Positions 1-8,396 are shown, counted from the stretch's first letter. The stretch is DNA of 64,000 nt from Micromonospora sp. MA102 (GCF_025460765.1 NZ_JAMWEG010000004.1:124001-188000), one strand, 5' to 3'. Numbers and translations: made by a program. The notes: generated by a model not told the origin, from the letters alone.

Positions 1-31
1 GGCGGCGAGGTTGTCGACCTCGGGAAACGGC

Positions 32-58
32 GAAGCCCAGGTCGTTGACCTGGGCTTC
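32..58. terminator. Hairpin downstream of tRNA-Thr
   Basis: Perfect 12-bp inverted repeat (arms 32-43 and 47-58, loop GTT) just past the 3' end of the minus-strand tRNA. It probably ends the tRNA transcript. It could also serve a plus-strand gene lying before the window. Confidence 0.7.
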
Positions 59-65
59 TTCACCG

Positions 66-139
66 AGCCGCCTGACGGAATCGAACCGTCGACCTACGCA
101 TTACGAGTGCGTCGCTCTAGCCGACTGAGCTAAGGCGGC
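66..139 (-). tRNA. tRNA-Thr (anticodon CGT)
   Basis: The reverse complement folds as a cloverleaf. The acceptor arm GCCGCCT pairs with AGGCGGC, and the anticodon loop CTCGTAA is closed by ACGCA/TGCGT, giving anticodon CGT (reads ACG, threonine). A GGTTCGATTCC-type T arm is present. The discriminator is T and no CCA is encoded, which is usual in actinomycetes. Confidence 0.95.
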
Positions 140-150
140 AACGATCGTCA

Positions 151-180
151 AGTGTACGGCACACCCCGCCGGACGCCGAA
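151..180 (-). promoter_or_regulatory. Putative tRNA-Thr promoter
   Basis: On the minus strand a TACACT -10 (156-151) lies about 12 nt before the tRNA 5' end, with a TTCGGC -35-like hexamer (180-175) 18 nt upstream. Inferred from spacing only. Confidence 0.4.
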
Positions 181-260
181 CGAGGATCCCCCTGACCTCT
201 GAAACGGACATCCGGGAGTTTCGGCACGTGCGCGGGAGAGACTTCGCGCTCGGTCGGGAC

Positions 261-266
261 TACCCT
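261..266 (+). promoter_or_regulatory. -10 TACCCT, leaderless start at 274
   Basis: TACCCT ends 7 nt before GTG 274, and no Shine-Dalgarno sequence precedes the start. This is the spacing expected when transcription begins at the start codon. Confidence 0.5.
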
Positions 267-273
267 GCGGCGG

Positions 274-2010
274 GTGAGTGACGATCACGTGCCCCCGCAG
301 CAGCCGATCCCCGAGGCGCACCCGGGCGAGCGGGCCAGCCGGCGCCCGCGCAGCCTCGACCCACTGGAGCTGGGTTTCACCCCGCGCAAGCCGGTGCCGT
401 GGCTCGCGCCGCTGCTGCTCATCAGCACCGGGCTGCGGACCCTGCTGGCGATCTTGTTCGGTGCGTACCTGGACAAGCGCGAGTTGCAGAACGCGTTCGG
501 CGACGACACGTTCCGGCAGGTGGGGCCGGACGGCGGGCTCTGGCTGGACTACGTGGCCGACCTGGGCGACGGCTTCGACGCCACGTACTCGGTGGCGTAC
601 CTGCTGGCCCGGCCGGAGCTGGAGGTGGACGGGCACCGGCTGCCCCGGGCGCAGACCCTGGTGATGGGGGGCGATCAGGTCTATCCGTCGGCGGCGTACG
701 AGGCGTACGAGGACCGGTGCAAGGGGCCGTACCAGGCCGCGCTGCCGATCGCGCCGCCGCAGCGCCCGACGCTCTTCGCGGTGCCCGGCAACCATGACTG
801 GTACGACGGTCTGACCGCGTTCCTGCGGCTGTTCGTGCGCTCCCGGGACCGGCACTTCGCGGGTTGGGGCACCGGCCAGTCGCGCTCGTACTTCGCCGTG
901 GAGTTGCCCGCCGACTGGTGGCTGCTCGGCCTCGACGACCAGTCCGGGTCGTACCTGGACGACCCGCAGCTCACCTACTTCGACGAGGTGGCCCGGAAGC
1001 TCACCCCACGGTCGAAGGTGATCCTGGCGGTGCCGGCGCCGACCTGGGTCAAGGCCCACGACCATCCCACGGCCTACGACTCGATCGACTACTTCATCCG
1101 TACGATCGTCGCGCCCACCGGCGCGCAGGTGCGGCTGCTGGTCTCCGGCGACCTGCACCACTACGCCCGCTACACCGGCCCGGAGCGGCAGCTCATCACC
1201 TGCGGGGGTGGCGGCGCCTACCTCTACCCGACGCACCAGCTGCCCGAGCGGCTGGAAGTGCCGCCGCGGGACACCCTGGCCCGCCGGTCCAGCCGCACCC
1301 GCGAATACGAGCTGGCCGCCCGCTACCCGGACAAGGCCCGCTCCCGGCGGTACGGCTGGGGGATCTTCGCCCGGCTGCCGTTCCGCAACCCGGGTTTCGC
1401 CACCCTGCTGGGCACCCTGCACACGCTGCTGATGCTGGCCATGGCCGGGGTGGCGGGCAACCACGTCGGCACCACGGAGCAGCGGCTGTTCAGCGTGCCG
1501 CTGGTGATCATGCTGGCGGTGACGTTGCTGGGCGCGGCGTTCTTCGCCAAGCCGCCCAGCGCCGGCGGGAAGCGCCACGCCAGGCACTGGATTCTCGGCG
1601 TGACGCACGGGGTGGCCCACGTGGCGCTGGCCGCCGGCGGCACGTGGCTCTGGCTGCAGCTGCCGTTCTACGACTGGCCGTGGCCGCTGCCGGCGGTCGC
1701 CGCCGCCGTCCTGTACGGGCCGGTGAGCGGGCTGGTCGCCAGCCAGCTGGTGGCGCTCTACCTGCTCGTGGCGGGATCCTTCGGGGTGAACGTCAACGAG
1801 CTCTTCGCCGGCCAGGGCATCGAGGACTCGAAGTCGTTCCTCCGCCTCCGCATCGACCCGGACGGCACATTGACGATCTACCCGATCGCCGTCGACAAGG
1901 TCTCCCACTCCTGGCAGCTGAACCCCGACCAGTCCCCCACCTCGAGCTGGATCCTCCCGAAGAACCCCCTGACCGCCCGCCTGGCCGAGCCTCCGATCGT
2001 GCTCCGCTGA
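274..2010 (+). CDS. Membrane-anchored metallophosphoesterase
   Basis: 578-residue calcineurin-like phosphoesterase. The family motifs are visible in order: GDQVYP near residue 132, GNHDW near 172 and SGDLHHY near 293. Together they supply the Asp, Asn and His ligands of a two-metal site. A hydrophobic segment near residues 42-65 and a C-terminal third with about four membrane helices (roughly 365-505) place it in the membrane. The physiological phosphoester is unknown. GTG 274 is chosen because a TACCCT -10 lies 7 nt upstream, suggesting a leaderless mRNA. The gene stands alone and converges on ricT, with a palindromic repeat between them. The family call is solid; the substrate cannot be inferred. 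Confidence 0.85.
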   Translation: MSDDHVPPQQPIPEAHPGERASRRPRSLDPLELGFTPRKPVPWLAPLLLISTGLRTLLAILFGAYLDKRELQNAFGDDTFRQVGPDGGLWLDYVADLGDGFDATYSVAYLLARPELEVDGHRLPRAQTLVMGGDQVYPSAAYEAYEDRCKGPYQAALPIAPPQRPTLFAVPGNHDWYDGLTAFLRLFVRSRDRHFAGWGTGQSRSYFAVELPADWWLLGLDDQSGSYLDDPQLTYFDEVARKLTPRSKVILAVPAPTWVKAHDHPTAYDSIDYFIRTIVAPTGAQVRLLVSGDLHHYARYTGPERQLITCGGGGAYLYPTHQLPERLEVPPRDTLARRSSRTREYELAARYPDKARSRRYGWGIFARLPFRNPGFATLLGTLHTLLMLAMAGVAGNHVGTTEQRLFSVPLVIMLAVTLLGAAFFAKPPSAGGKRHARHWILGVTHGVAHVALAAGGTWLWLQLPFYDWPWPLPAVAAAVLYGPVSGLVASQLVALYLLVAGSFGVNVNELFAGQGIEDSKSFLRLRIDPDGTLTIYPIAVDKVSHSWQLNPDQSPTSSWILPKNPLTARLAEPPIVLR

Positions 2011-2031
2011 CCGGCACCGAGCCGTCAAGCA

Positions 2032-2096
2032 GCGTTGATCATGAAGTTAGCGGCAGGAATTGAGATCAACTTCGCCGCTAACTTCATGATCAACGC
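2032..2096. repeat. 61-bp family palindromic repeat, copy 1
   Basis: Perfect 23-bp inverted repeat (arms 2032-2054 and 2074-2096, 19-nt loop) between convergent genes. The core 2034-2094 is 61 bp and begins GTTGATCATGAAGTT. The same termini and the same 61-bp length occur at 60450-60510, while the central parts differ. It could act as a bidirectional terminator; its repetition suggests a dispersed element. Confidence 0.85.
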
Positions 2097-2100
2097 GAAG

Positions 2101-2139
2101 AGGCAACGCGGGGAGGCAACGCGGGGAGGCAACGCGGAG
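2101..2139. repeat. 13-bp tandem repeat, three copies
   Basis: AGGCAACGCGGGG is repeated three times head to tail; the last copy ends GGAG. It lies between the palindrome and the 3' end of ricT. No function is evident. Confidence 0.8.
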
Positions 2140-2171
2140 AGGTGCGCGGGGAGGCGGGGGCGGGGCGGCGG

Positions 2172-3008
2172 TCAGGAGTAGTGCTGGTCGTGGGCCTGGC
2201 GGGGGGCGCACACGGACGCACGGCTGCACGAGCAGCGGGAGCCGTCGGCGTCGAGGCGCACCGTGACCGAGTCGCGGGGCACGCTGTGGCCGACAACCTT
2301 GCCCTCGCCCTCCGGCGTGGAGACGCGGCTGCCGACGGCTGGCGCGGACTCCTGGAACCGCTGGTAGAGCGGGTGCTCGTACTTCAGGCAGCACATGAGC
2401 CGGCCGCACGCGCCGGAGATCCGCAGCGGGTTCAGCGGCAGGTCCTGGTCCTTGGCCATCCGGATGGTCACCGGCTCGAAGTCGGTGAGGAAGGTGGCGC
2501 AGCACAGGTCCCGCCCGCAGGATCCGATGCCGCCCTGCACGCGCGCCGAGTCCCGGGCGGAGAGCTGCCGCAGCTCGACCCGGCAGTGCAGGGTCGCACC
2601 CAGGTCGCGGACGAGGGAGCGGAAGTCGACCCGGTGCGGCGCGGTGAAGTAGACGGTCGTGCGGTCGCTGCCGGTCTCCGGGGTGGCGAAGACGTGGTCG
2701 ATCGCCACCACCTTCATGGGCAGGCCGTGCTCCCGGATCAGCCGCTTGGCGGCCACCTTGGCGTCGGCCTTCCGGCGGCGCAGCAGCTCGTCGCGGCGCA
2801 GGTCGTCCTCGCCGGCCAGGCCGGCGAGGCGGGGGAAGCCCTCGGTGTCCTCGCTGACCCACTGCGCGGCCCAGACGCACTCGGCCACCTCGGGCCCGTC
2901 GTCGGTGGGCACCAGCACCTTGTCGCCCACCTGGGGGCGCAGCTCGCCCGGGTCGAGGTAGAAGAGGCGCCCGTACCGGTTGAAACTGACCGCGCAGAGC
3001 ATGCCCAT
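2172..3008 (-). CDS. ricT: RicT/YaaT-like PSP1-domain protein
   Basis: 278-residue protein with the PSP1 C-terminal domain. The family's cysteine cluster is visible: a CGRDLCC motif followed about 38 residues later by CGRLMCC, which in Bacillus RicT contributes to Fe-S cluster binding in the RicA-RicF-RicT complex. The motif SARVQGGIGSCGRDLCC is diagnostic. The actinobacterial role is not established; in Bacillus the complex affects RNase Y maturation and sporulation signalling. ATG 3008 is preferred over an upstream in-frame start because TAGGGT lies 7 nt before it. The C-terminal tail after the domain is Cys-rich (CSCSRASVC). Confidence 0.88.
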   Translation of the reverse strand: MGMLCAVSFNRYGRLFYLDPGELRPQVGDKVLVPTDDGPEVAECVWAAQWVSEDTEGFPRLAGLAGEDDLRRDELLRRRKADAKVAAKRLIREHGLPMKVVAIDHVFATPETGSDRTTVYFTAPHRVDFRSLVRDLGATLHCRVELRQLSARDSARVQGGIGSCGRDLCCATFLTDFEPVTIRMAKDQDLPLNPLRISGACGRLMCCLKYEHPLYQRFQESAPAVGSRVSTPEGEGKVVGHSVPRDSVTVRLDADGSRCSCSRASVCAPRQAHDQHYS

Positions 3009-3015
3009 GTCCACC

Positions 3016-3021
3016 ACCCTA
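3016..3021 (-). promoter_or_regulatory. -10 TAGGGT, leaderless start of ricT
   Basis: On the minus strand TAGGGT is followed by 7 nt and then ATG 3008, with no Shine-Dalgarno. It sets the ricT start. Confidence 0.5.
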
Positions 3022-3225
3022 CGACCTCCGGACGGATCCGGGCCGGCCGCCCGTCGCCGTCCGGTCACCCGCCGCAGCGATCCATGATTGTCGACTCGAC
3101 CGAACCGATCCCGACCCCTCGTGTCGTTGGGCCTCGCCCGGACGGCTGAAACATGAGTCAGTTACGGGACAAACGGCGGCCGACCGCGTTGAGTGAAGCC
3201 ATACCTGCGGGGGGTGCAGGGGAAG

Positions 3226-3280
3226 CCACGGCGTCGCCGCCGGAGCCCGGCCACGGCCGGTTCGGCGTGCGACGCCGTGG
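3226..3280 (-). terminator. Long-loop hairpin after the 3297-4601 operon
   Basis: Perfect 11-bp arms (3226-3236 CCACGGCGTCG, 3270-3280). The loop contains a second CCGGCC/GGCCGG stem. It starts 16 nt past the stop codon at 3297 and probably ends that operon. No T-run is present. Confidence 0.45.
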
Positions 3281-3296
3281 GCTTGCGCGGCTCCGG

Positions 3297-3965
3297 TCAG
3301 TGCCCGATCCGGGTGGTGCCCCCGTAGCGGGGCACGCTCGTGGGCCGGTCCCGCCAGGTCGTCTCGGTGAGGCTCGGCGCCCACTGCCGCAGCAGCGTCT
3401 CCGCGCCGTCGTAGGCCACGCCGAGCACGCCCAGCACCCGCGTGGCGATCTCGGCGGCCGCGAAGGCCCCGGACCGGCCGGGCTCGGCCCCCGCGCGGGT
3501 GGCGACGTGCACCGTGACCGCCTCGGCCGAGCGCAGCGCCTCGGCCAGCGCCCGGGCCAGCGCGGCCCGGCTCCCCTCCACCCAGTCGGCCAGAGCGTCG
3601 GCGTAGCCGGCGGTCGACTCCAGCCGCCCGACCAGGCTCTCCGGCCCCTCGTCGAGGTGCCGGAGCAGGGCGGTGCGGGCCTCGTCGTAGGCCGCGGCGG
3701 CCGGCCCGGACCAGGCGACCGGGTCGGCCAGAACGGCGCCGGTGTCGTCGTACCCCCGGACGAGCCGGCGCACGGCGTGGCCGGCGCCGGTCAGCGGCGC
3801 CGGGTGCAGGTCGAGGAACTCGCGCACCGCCGCGCCGGGGAGCACCCGCATCCGGCGCAGCAGCGGCCAGAGCCGGTGCCCCTCGGGCGCACCGGCAGCG
3901 AGCAGCGCGTCGACCCGGACGAGCAGGTCGAGACCCGGCTCGGCGAGGCGGTCGAGGGCGTCCAT
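3297..3965 (-). CDS. Hypothetical protein in YbaB/WXG-like cassette
   Basis: 222 residues, Ala- and Leu-rich and predicted mostly helical, with no signal peptide and no family I recognise. It starts at ATG 3965, which overlaps the stop of the preceding gene by one base (TGATG), so it is translationally coupled to the EspC/WXG-like gene. Position and coupling suggest a partner or effector of that small secreted-type protein. A residue pattern such as SGPAAAAYDEAR near the middle recalls WXG-type helices. This is weak evidence and the function remains unknown. Confidence 0.75.
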   Translation of the reverse strand: MDALDRLAEPGLDLLVRVDALLAAGAPEGHRLWPLLRRMRVLPGAAVREFLDLHPAPLTGAGHAVRRLVRGYDDTGAVLADPVAWSGPAAAAYDEARTALLRHLDEGPESLVGRLESTAGYADALADWVEGSRAALARALAEALRSAEAVTVHVATRAGAEPGRSGAFAAAEIATRVLGVLGVAYDGAETLLRQWAPSLTETTWRDRPTSVPRYGGTTRIGH

Positions 3966-4270
3966 CACGCCTCCCGGGCCAGCCGCCGCGCGACGGACTC
4001 GTCGGTCGCCGGGTAGCGGTCGGCGGCGCTGCGCAGGGCGGCCGCGGCGGCGGCCAGCCGGTTGGCGGCGGCCTGCGCCTCGCGGGCCCGGTCGCCGGTG
4101 GCCTCGGTCCACTGCCGGTGCAGGGCGCGGCCGACCTCGCCGGGCCGGCCGGTGGCGTGGGCGCCGAACGCGGGGTGCGGCGGGTCGGTGGCGGTGACCG
4201 TGTGGGCCAGCGTGGCGAGGGTCGCGCCGGCCTCGTCCAGGCGGGCGGCCAGCGCGCGCAGCGTCTCCAT
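3965..4270 (-). CDS. EspC/WXG100-like small helical protein
   Basis: 101 residues, no signal peptide, almost entirely helix-forming and Ala-rich. Length and layout (two helices around a central turn with a tryptophan, HRQWTEA near residue 53) match EspC/DUF2580 and WXG100-type ESX-associated proteins, but a strict W-x-G is absent. It follows the YbaB-like gene by one base and overlaps the next gene by one base. YbaB-like plus WXG/EspC-like pairs are common in actinomycetes. The secretion role is inferred from context only. Confidence 0.65.
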   Translation of the reverse strand: METLRALAARLDEAGATLATLAHTVTATDPPHPAFGAHATGRPGEVGRALHRQWTEATGDRAREAQAAANRLAAAAAALRSAADRYPATDESVARRLAREA

Positions 4271-4271
4271 G

Positions 4272-4601
4272 TCAGGCTCCCGCCAGCGGCCGGTAGGCCG
4301 CGAAGGTCTCGTTGTGCAGCTTCTCCCGGGCCCACTGCGCCGCGTCGGCGGCGGCGGTCACGGCGGCCTGCACCGAGCCGGCGACGTCCCGAGGGTTGCG
4401 CTGGTGCAGCGGGCCGAGGAAACGCACGTCGGTGATCCGACCGCCGGCGGTCACCACCACCTCGACGAGGCCGTCCGGCGAACGGACGGTGACCTCGACC
4501 GTCGCCACCGCCTGGTCGAACTCGGCCTGGAGGGTCTCGATGCGCCGGTAGCGCCGCACCGCCTCCTCGATCCAGGCTTCGTCGATCTCCCCCCGTGACA
4601 T
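4272..4601 (-). CDS. YbaB/EbfC-family-like protein
   Basis: 109 residues matching the YbaB/EbfC DNA-binding fold: an N-terminal helix (RRIETLQAEFDQAVATVEV), then the strand motif SPDGLVEVVVTAGGRITDV typical of the family, then a C-terminal amphipathic helix. ATG 4601 is preceded by GGGAGGAG at good spacing. It is the first gene of the cassette with the EspC-like protein. The classical housekeeping ybaB sits next to recR and dnaX; this copy is of the kind linked to ESX-type cassettes, so a specialised role is likely. Confidence 0.7.
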   Translation of the reverse strand: MSRGEIDEAWIEEAVRRYRRIETLQAEFDQAVATVEVTVRSPDGLVEVVVTAGGRITDVRFLGPLHQRNPRDVAGSVQAAVTAAADAAQWAREKLHNETFAAYRPLAGA

Positions 4602-4702
4602 CGGCGGACTCCTCCCGGCTGACCCCGTCACTGAGCGTGCCGCCACCGTCACCGCGTGGCCACACCGGACCGTACCGTAGTCAACAAAGCCTGTCGATGC
4701 CC

Positions 4703-4711
4703 TGTGGACAA
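4703..4711 (-). promoter_or_regulatory. Perfect DnaA-box match upstream of the YbaB-like gene
   Basis: TGTGGACAA is the exact complement of the actinobacterial DnaA box TTGTCCACA. It lies in the 125-bp gap between holB and the cassette start. A single 9-mer can occur by chance; see the separate finding. Confidence 0.35.
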
Positions 4712-4726
4712 CCTCGAACCGGCGTC

Positions 4727-6034
4727 TCAGCCCTTCCACAGGGCGAGCATCATGGCCTCCACCGCGATCCGCGGCTTGACGTTCGCCTCGATCGCCGCCC
4801 GGCACTCCAGCACGGCCTCCAGCCGGCGCAGCGCCCCATCGGCGTCCCACTTCTGCGCGCCGGCCGCGGCCAGCGCCGCCGTGTCGGTGTGCACGGGGGC
4901 GACCGGCGCCCGCAGCGCCATGGTGAGCGCGTCCCGGTAGAAGCCGGCCAGGTCGACCAGCGCCCGGTCGAGCGCGTCCCGCTGGGCGCGGGTGGCCCGC
5001 GACTTCTGCCGCCGTTCCAGGTCCTTGAGCTGCCCGGCGGCGCCCCGCATGGCCCCGGCCGCACCCCGGCCGGTGCCGCCCGCGCCGAGCGCGGTCTGGA
5101 GCGCGGCCCGCTCCGACTCGTCCGTCTCGGCGACCGCCGCGGCGGCCTCCGCCTCGGCGGCCTCGATCAGCGCGGAGGCGGCGTCGAACGCGGCACCGAC
5201 CCCGGTCAGCCGGCGCGGCACGGCGAGCACGGCGTCACGGCGCTGCCGGGCCTCCGGGTCACGGGCCAGCCGCCGGGCCCGACCCACGTGTCCCTGCGCC
5301 GCCGCGGCGGCCCATTCGGCCACGTCGGGGGCGATGCCGTCCCGGCGTACGAGCACCTCGGCCACCGCGCCGGCCGGCGGCTGCCGCAGCGGCACGAGCC
5401 GGCACCGCGACCGGATGGTCACCGAGATGTCGTCCGGGTGGGTGGAGGGGGCGCAGAGCAGGAAGACGGTACGCGGCGGCGGCTCCTCGATGGCCTTGAG
5501 CAGCGCGTTGCCGGCGGCCTCGGTGAGGCGGTCGGCGTCCTCGATGATGACGACCTGCCAGCGGCCACCGGACGGCGTGCTGGCCGCCCGCAGCACCAGC
5601 GCGCGCATCTCGTTCACGCCGATGGAGAGCCCGTCGGGCACCACCAGCCGCACGTCGGCGTGGGTGCCGGTGAGGGTGGTGTGGCAGCCGGGGCAGTGGC
5701 CGCAGCCGGTGCCGTGCACGCACTGCAGGGCGGCGGCGAAGGCGCGCGCGGCCACCGACCGGCCGGAGCCGGGCGGCCCCGTGAAGATCCAGGCGTGGGT
5801 CATCCCGGCGCCGGGGGCGACGCCGTCCGCGCCGTCGCGCGCGGCGCCGGCGGGCTCGTCGAACTCCTCGGCGAGCGCGTCGAGGTCGTCGCCGCCGGCC
5901 GGGCCCGCTCCGCCGCTAGCCCGCGCCACCGCCGGGGCGGCGGCGCGCAGCAGGGCGGCGGCCGAGGCGGCGGCCCGCCGGAGCGTGGCCACCGCCTCGT
6001 CCTGCCCGACCAGGTCGGCGAAGACGTCCGTCAT
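4727..6034 (-). CDS. holB: DNA polymerase III clamp loader subunit delta'
   Basis: 435-residue AAA+ protein. It has GPPGSGRS (P-loop-like with Arg in place of the usual Lys, as in many delta' subunits), a zinc-binding module with CGHCPGC plus an upstream Cys, and a Walker-B/sensor region (VVIIEDADRLTEAAGNALLKAIEE). In the clamp loader it helps open and load the beta clamp. ATG 6034 overlaps the stop of the MFS-tmk gene by ATGA, so the two are co-translated, matching the usual tmk-holB pairing. The N-terminal 40 residues between VGQDEAV and the P-loop are Ala-rich and longer than in E. coli. Confidence 0.93.
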   Translation of the reverse strand: MTDVFADLVGQDEAVATLRRAAASAAALLRAAAPAVARASGGAGPAGGDDLDALAEEFDEPAGAARDGADGVAPGAGMTHAWIFTGPPGSGRSVAARAFAAALQCVHGTGCGHCPGCHTTLTGTHADVRLVVPDGLSIGVNEMRALVLRAASTPSGGRWQVVIIEDADRLTEAAGNALLKAIEEPPPRTVFLLCAPSTHPDDISVTIRSRCRLVPLRQPPAGAVAEVLVRRDGIAPDVAEWAAAAAQGHVGRARRLARDPEARQRRDAVLAVPRRLTGVGAAFDAASALIEAAEAEAAAAVAETDESERAALQTALGAGGTGRGAAGAMRGAAGQLKDLERRQKSRATRAQRDALDRALVDLAGFYRDALTMALRAPVAPVHTDTAALAAAGAQKWDADGALRRLEAVLECRAAIEANVKPRIAVEAMMLALWKG

Positions 6035-8247
6035 CGTCGGGGGCGCTCCATCGTCACCAGCTCCGCGTCGGATAACTCGGGCTGGATCGTGGTGTCGGGG
6101 CCCTGGGCCGGGCGCGGGTGCACGATGCCGGCCGGGTCGACGAGGAACTCCTCCACCCGCCGGGCGACCGCCGCGGCGATCTCCTCGGCCGGGCGGGACG
6201 CGTCGAGCACCAGGTAGCGCTTGGGGTCGGCGGCGGCCAGGTCGAGGAAGGCGTACCGGACCCGCTCGTGGAACGGGAGCGACTCGGCCTCCAGCCGGTC
6301 GGTGCCCTGGCTGCGGGAGTCGACGCGGGAGCGGCCGGTGTGCGGGTCGACGTCGAGGAGCACCACGAGGTCGGGCTTGAGCCCTCCGGTGGCCCACGAG
6401 GAGAGCCAGGAGACCTCCTGGACCGGCAGGGTCCGCCCGGCCCCCTGGTAAGCCAGCGACGAGTCGACGTACCGGTCGCTGATCACGACCGCGCCGCGGA
6501 TCAGTGCCGGTCGGACCACGGTGGCCACGTGGTGCGCCCGGTCGGCGGCGTAGAGCAGCGCCTCGGCGCGGGGCGACGGGGCCTCGTCGCCGGAGGTCTC
6601 CAGCACCAGCGAGCGGATCCGCTCCCCGATGCCGGTGGCCCCGGGCTCGCGGGTGACCACGACGTCCCGGCCCTGCTCGCGCAGCCGGTCGGCGAGCGCG
6701 GCGAGCTGGGTGGACTTGCCGGCGCCCTCGCCGCCCTCGAAGACCACGAAGAGGCCGCTGGAGACGAAGGGTTCGGACGGCATGAGCGGGCGGCCCCGGA
6801 TCGAGCCCCAGAGGTCGGCCAGGACCGGGACGCCCTTCTTGTCGTCCATCTGGCCGAAGGCGCTGATCCCGGCGAAGATGCCGGCGGCGCCCGCGGCGAG
6901 CAGCAGCAGGCGGGTCGAGGAGACCGAGATGCCCAGGTCGGCGATGGTCAGCTGGCGGGAGCCGCCGACGCCGACCAGGAGGCTGCTCAGCGCGATGGCC
7001 AGGATCAGCACCAGCCGGGTGCCGATCTGCACCACCGCGAAGACCCGGCCGCGCACCTCGTCGGCGACCTCGCCGCCGAGCAGGGTGGTGCCGGCCAGGA
7101 AGGCCATGCCGGCGCCCGCGCCGACCAGGATCGCGCCGAGCATCGCCATGGACAGGTGGATGGCGAAGGCGAGCACCAGCACCGAGGCGCTGGCCAGCAC
7201 GATGCTCATGCCGAACCAGCGGCGCCGGGACATGTCCCGGACGATCATCGGCCCGAGCCCGATGCCCAGCGCCAGGCCGACGAAGATCGCGCCGAAGAGC
7301 AGTGAGAAGGCGGCGTCACCGGCGCCGAGTGAGCTGGCGAAGAACTTCGCGGTGCCGACCACGATGCCGCCGCCGGCGAAGGCGCCGAAGATGCCCAGCA
7401 CGAGGCCGCGTACCAGTGGGGTCTGGCCGATGTATTTCCAGCCGTCGGCGAACTGGCGGAACATGCTCTGCTCGACGCGCTCCGTCTCGCCGCGCTGGGC
7501 CTCGCTGATCTCCTTGATCCCGAGGGCCACCACCAGCGCGGTGGCCAGCCGGGAGAAGGCGTTGAACCAGAGGGCGAGCTGGGCCGGCTCGGCCCAGTCG
7601 GGCAGCTCGCCGCCGACCGCCCCGCGGACCCCGCGGTCGAGCACGGCCAGGGCGATGGCCGCGGCCACCGGGGTCAGGCCATACGTGGTGATCAGGGTGA
7701 GCTGGTTGGCCGTCTCCAGCCGGGTGCGCGGGATCAGGTTGGGGACCGCGGCCTCCTTGGCCGGGATCCACAGCAGGGTGACCGACTCGATCAGGAACGT
7801 GGCGATCAACGCCCAGCCGACCACCAGCCCTCCCGCGGCGCCGGTGAGCGCGTAGAGCGGGATCGAGGCGAAGAGCACGAAGCGCAGCAGGTCGCAGATG
7901 ACCATCGTCCACCGCCGGTCGAACCGGTCGGCGAAGACGCCCGCCACCGGACCGAGCACCAGCGCCGGGAGCAGCCGGATCGCGGTCACGCCGCCGAAGG
8001 CGGCACCCTGGGCGGTGCTGCCGGAGACCTGGGCGGCGGCGAAGAGAGCGGTGGCGAGCAGGCCGAGCCAGTCGCCGAAGGAGGCGACGCCGAGCACGAT
8101 CCACAGCCGGCGGAACGGCCGGATGCGCAGCACCGACCGGATGGCGGCCGCGCCGGAGCGGTCGGCGGGCGACGACACGCCGGGCGACTCGCCGTTGTTC
8201 TGGCTTTCGATGGCCGTACCTCCACGTGCCGGCCCAGAGCTGGGCAT
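6031..8247 (-). CDS. tmk: Bifunctional MFS transporter / thymidylate kinase
   Basis: 738 residues in two parts. Residues about 40-460 form a 12-helix major-facilitator domain; residues about 500-715 form a complete dTMP kinase with P-loop FEGGEGAGKST (near 505), the DRYVDSSLAYQG motif and a DRLEAES lid. The kinase makes dTDP for DNA synthesis; the transporter cargo is unknown. Such fusions are known in actinobacteria. Two starts compete: ATG 8247, with no Shine-Dalgarno but a TAGAGT hexamer just upstream, and a non-standard ATC at 8211 preceded by GGAGGT. No frameshift separates the halves. Confidence 0.92.
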   Translation of the reverse strand: MPSSGPARGGTAIESQNNGESPGVSSPADRSGAAAIRSVLRIRPFRRLWIVLGVASFGDWLGLLATALFAAAQVSGSTAQGAAFGGVTAIRLLPALVLGPVAGVFADRFDRRWTMVICDLLRFVLFASIPLYALTGAAGGLVVGWALIATFLIESVTLLWIPAKEAAVPNLIPRTRLETANQLTLITTYGLTPVAAAIALAVLDRGVRGAVGGELPDWAEPAQLALWFNAFSRLATALVVALGIKEISEAQRGETERVEQSMFRQFADGWKYIGQTPLVRGLVLGIFGAFAGGGIVVGTAKFFASSLGAGDAAFSLLFGAIFVGLALGIGLGPMIVRDMSRRRWFGMSIVLASASVLVLAFAIHLSMAMLGAILVGAGAGMAFLAGTTLLGGEVADEVRGRVFAVVQIGTRLVLILAIALSSLLVGVGGSRQLTIADLGISVSSTRLLLLAAGAAGIFAGISAFGQMDDKKGVPVLADLWGSIRGRPLMPSEPFVSSGLFVVFEGGEGAGKSTQLAALADRLREQGRDVVVTREPGATGIGERIRSLVLETSGDEAPSPRAEALLYAADRAHHVATVVRPALIRGAVVISDRYVDSSLAYQGAGRTLPVQEVSWLSSWATGGLKPDLVVLLDVDPHTGRSRVDSRSQGTDRLEAESLPFHERVRYAFLDLAAADPKRYLVLDASRPAEEIAAAVARRVEEFLVDPAGIVHPRPAQGPDTTIQPELSDAELVTMERPRR

Positions 8248-8259
8248 CCCCGGTGGAAC

Positions 8260-8265
8260 ACTCTA
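8260..8265 (-). promoter_or_regulatory. -10-like TAGAGT upstream of tmk
   Basis: Minus-strand TAGAGT ends 12 nt before ATG 8247. It would give a leader of only a few bases to that ATG, or about 40 nt to the alternative ATC 8211 with its GGAGGT. Confidence 0.35.
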
Positions 8266-8384
8266 GTCGCGGCGAGCTGCGACCCCCTCCGCGACATTCG
8301 CCTGCTCGCCGAGCCTAGGCCGCCGGGACCACCACCCGCAGCCCGGACAGACGCGAGGGTATTTCGCATTGGCGCCCAGACAGT

Positions 8385-8390
8385 TAGCGT
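8385..8390 (+). promoter_or_regulatory. -10 TAGCGT, leaderless start at 8397
   Basis: TAGCGT ends 6 nt before GTG 8397, with no Shine-Dalgarno present. Confidence 0.5.
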
Positions 8391-8396
8391 GCACAC

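Noticed and set aside
6118..7305. Antisense open frame over tmk
   Set aside because: Shadow of the tmk/MFS coding strand; His/Gly/Asp-rich composition typical of an antisense frame.
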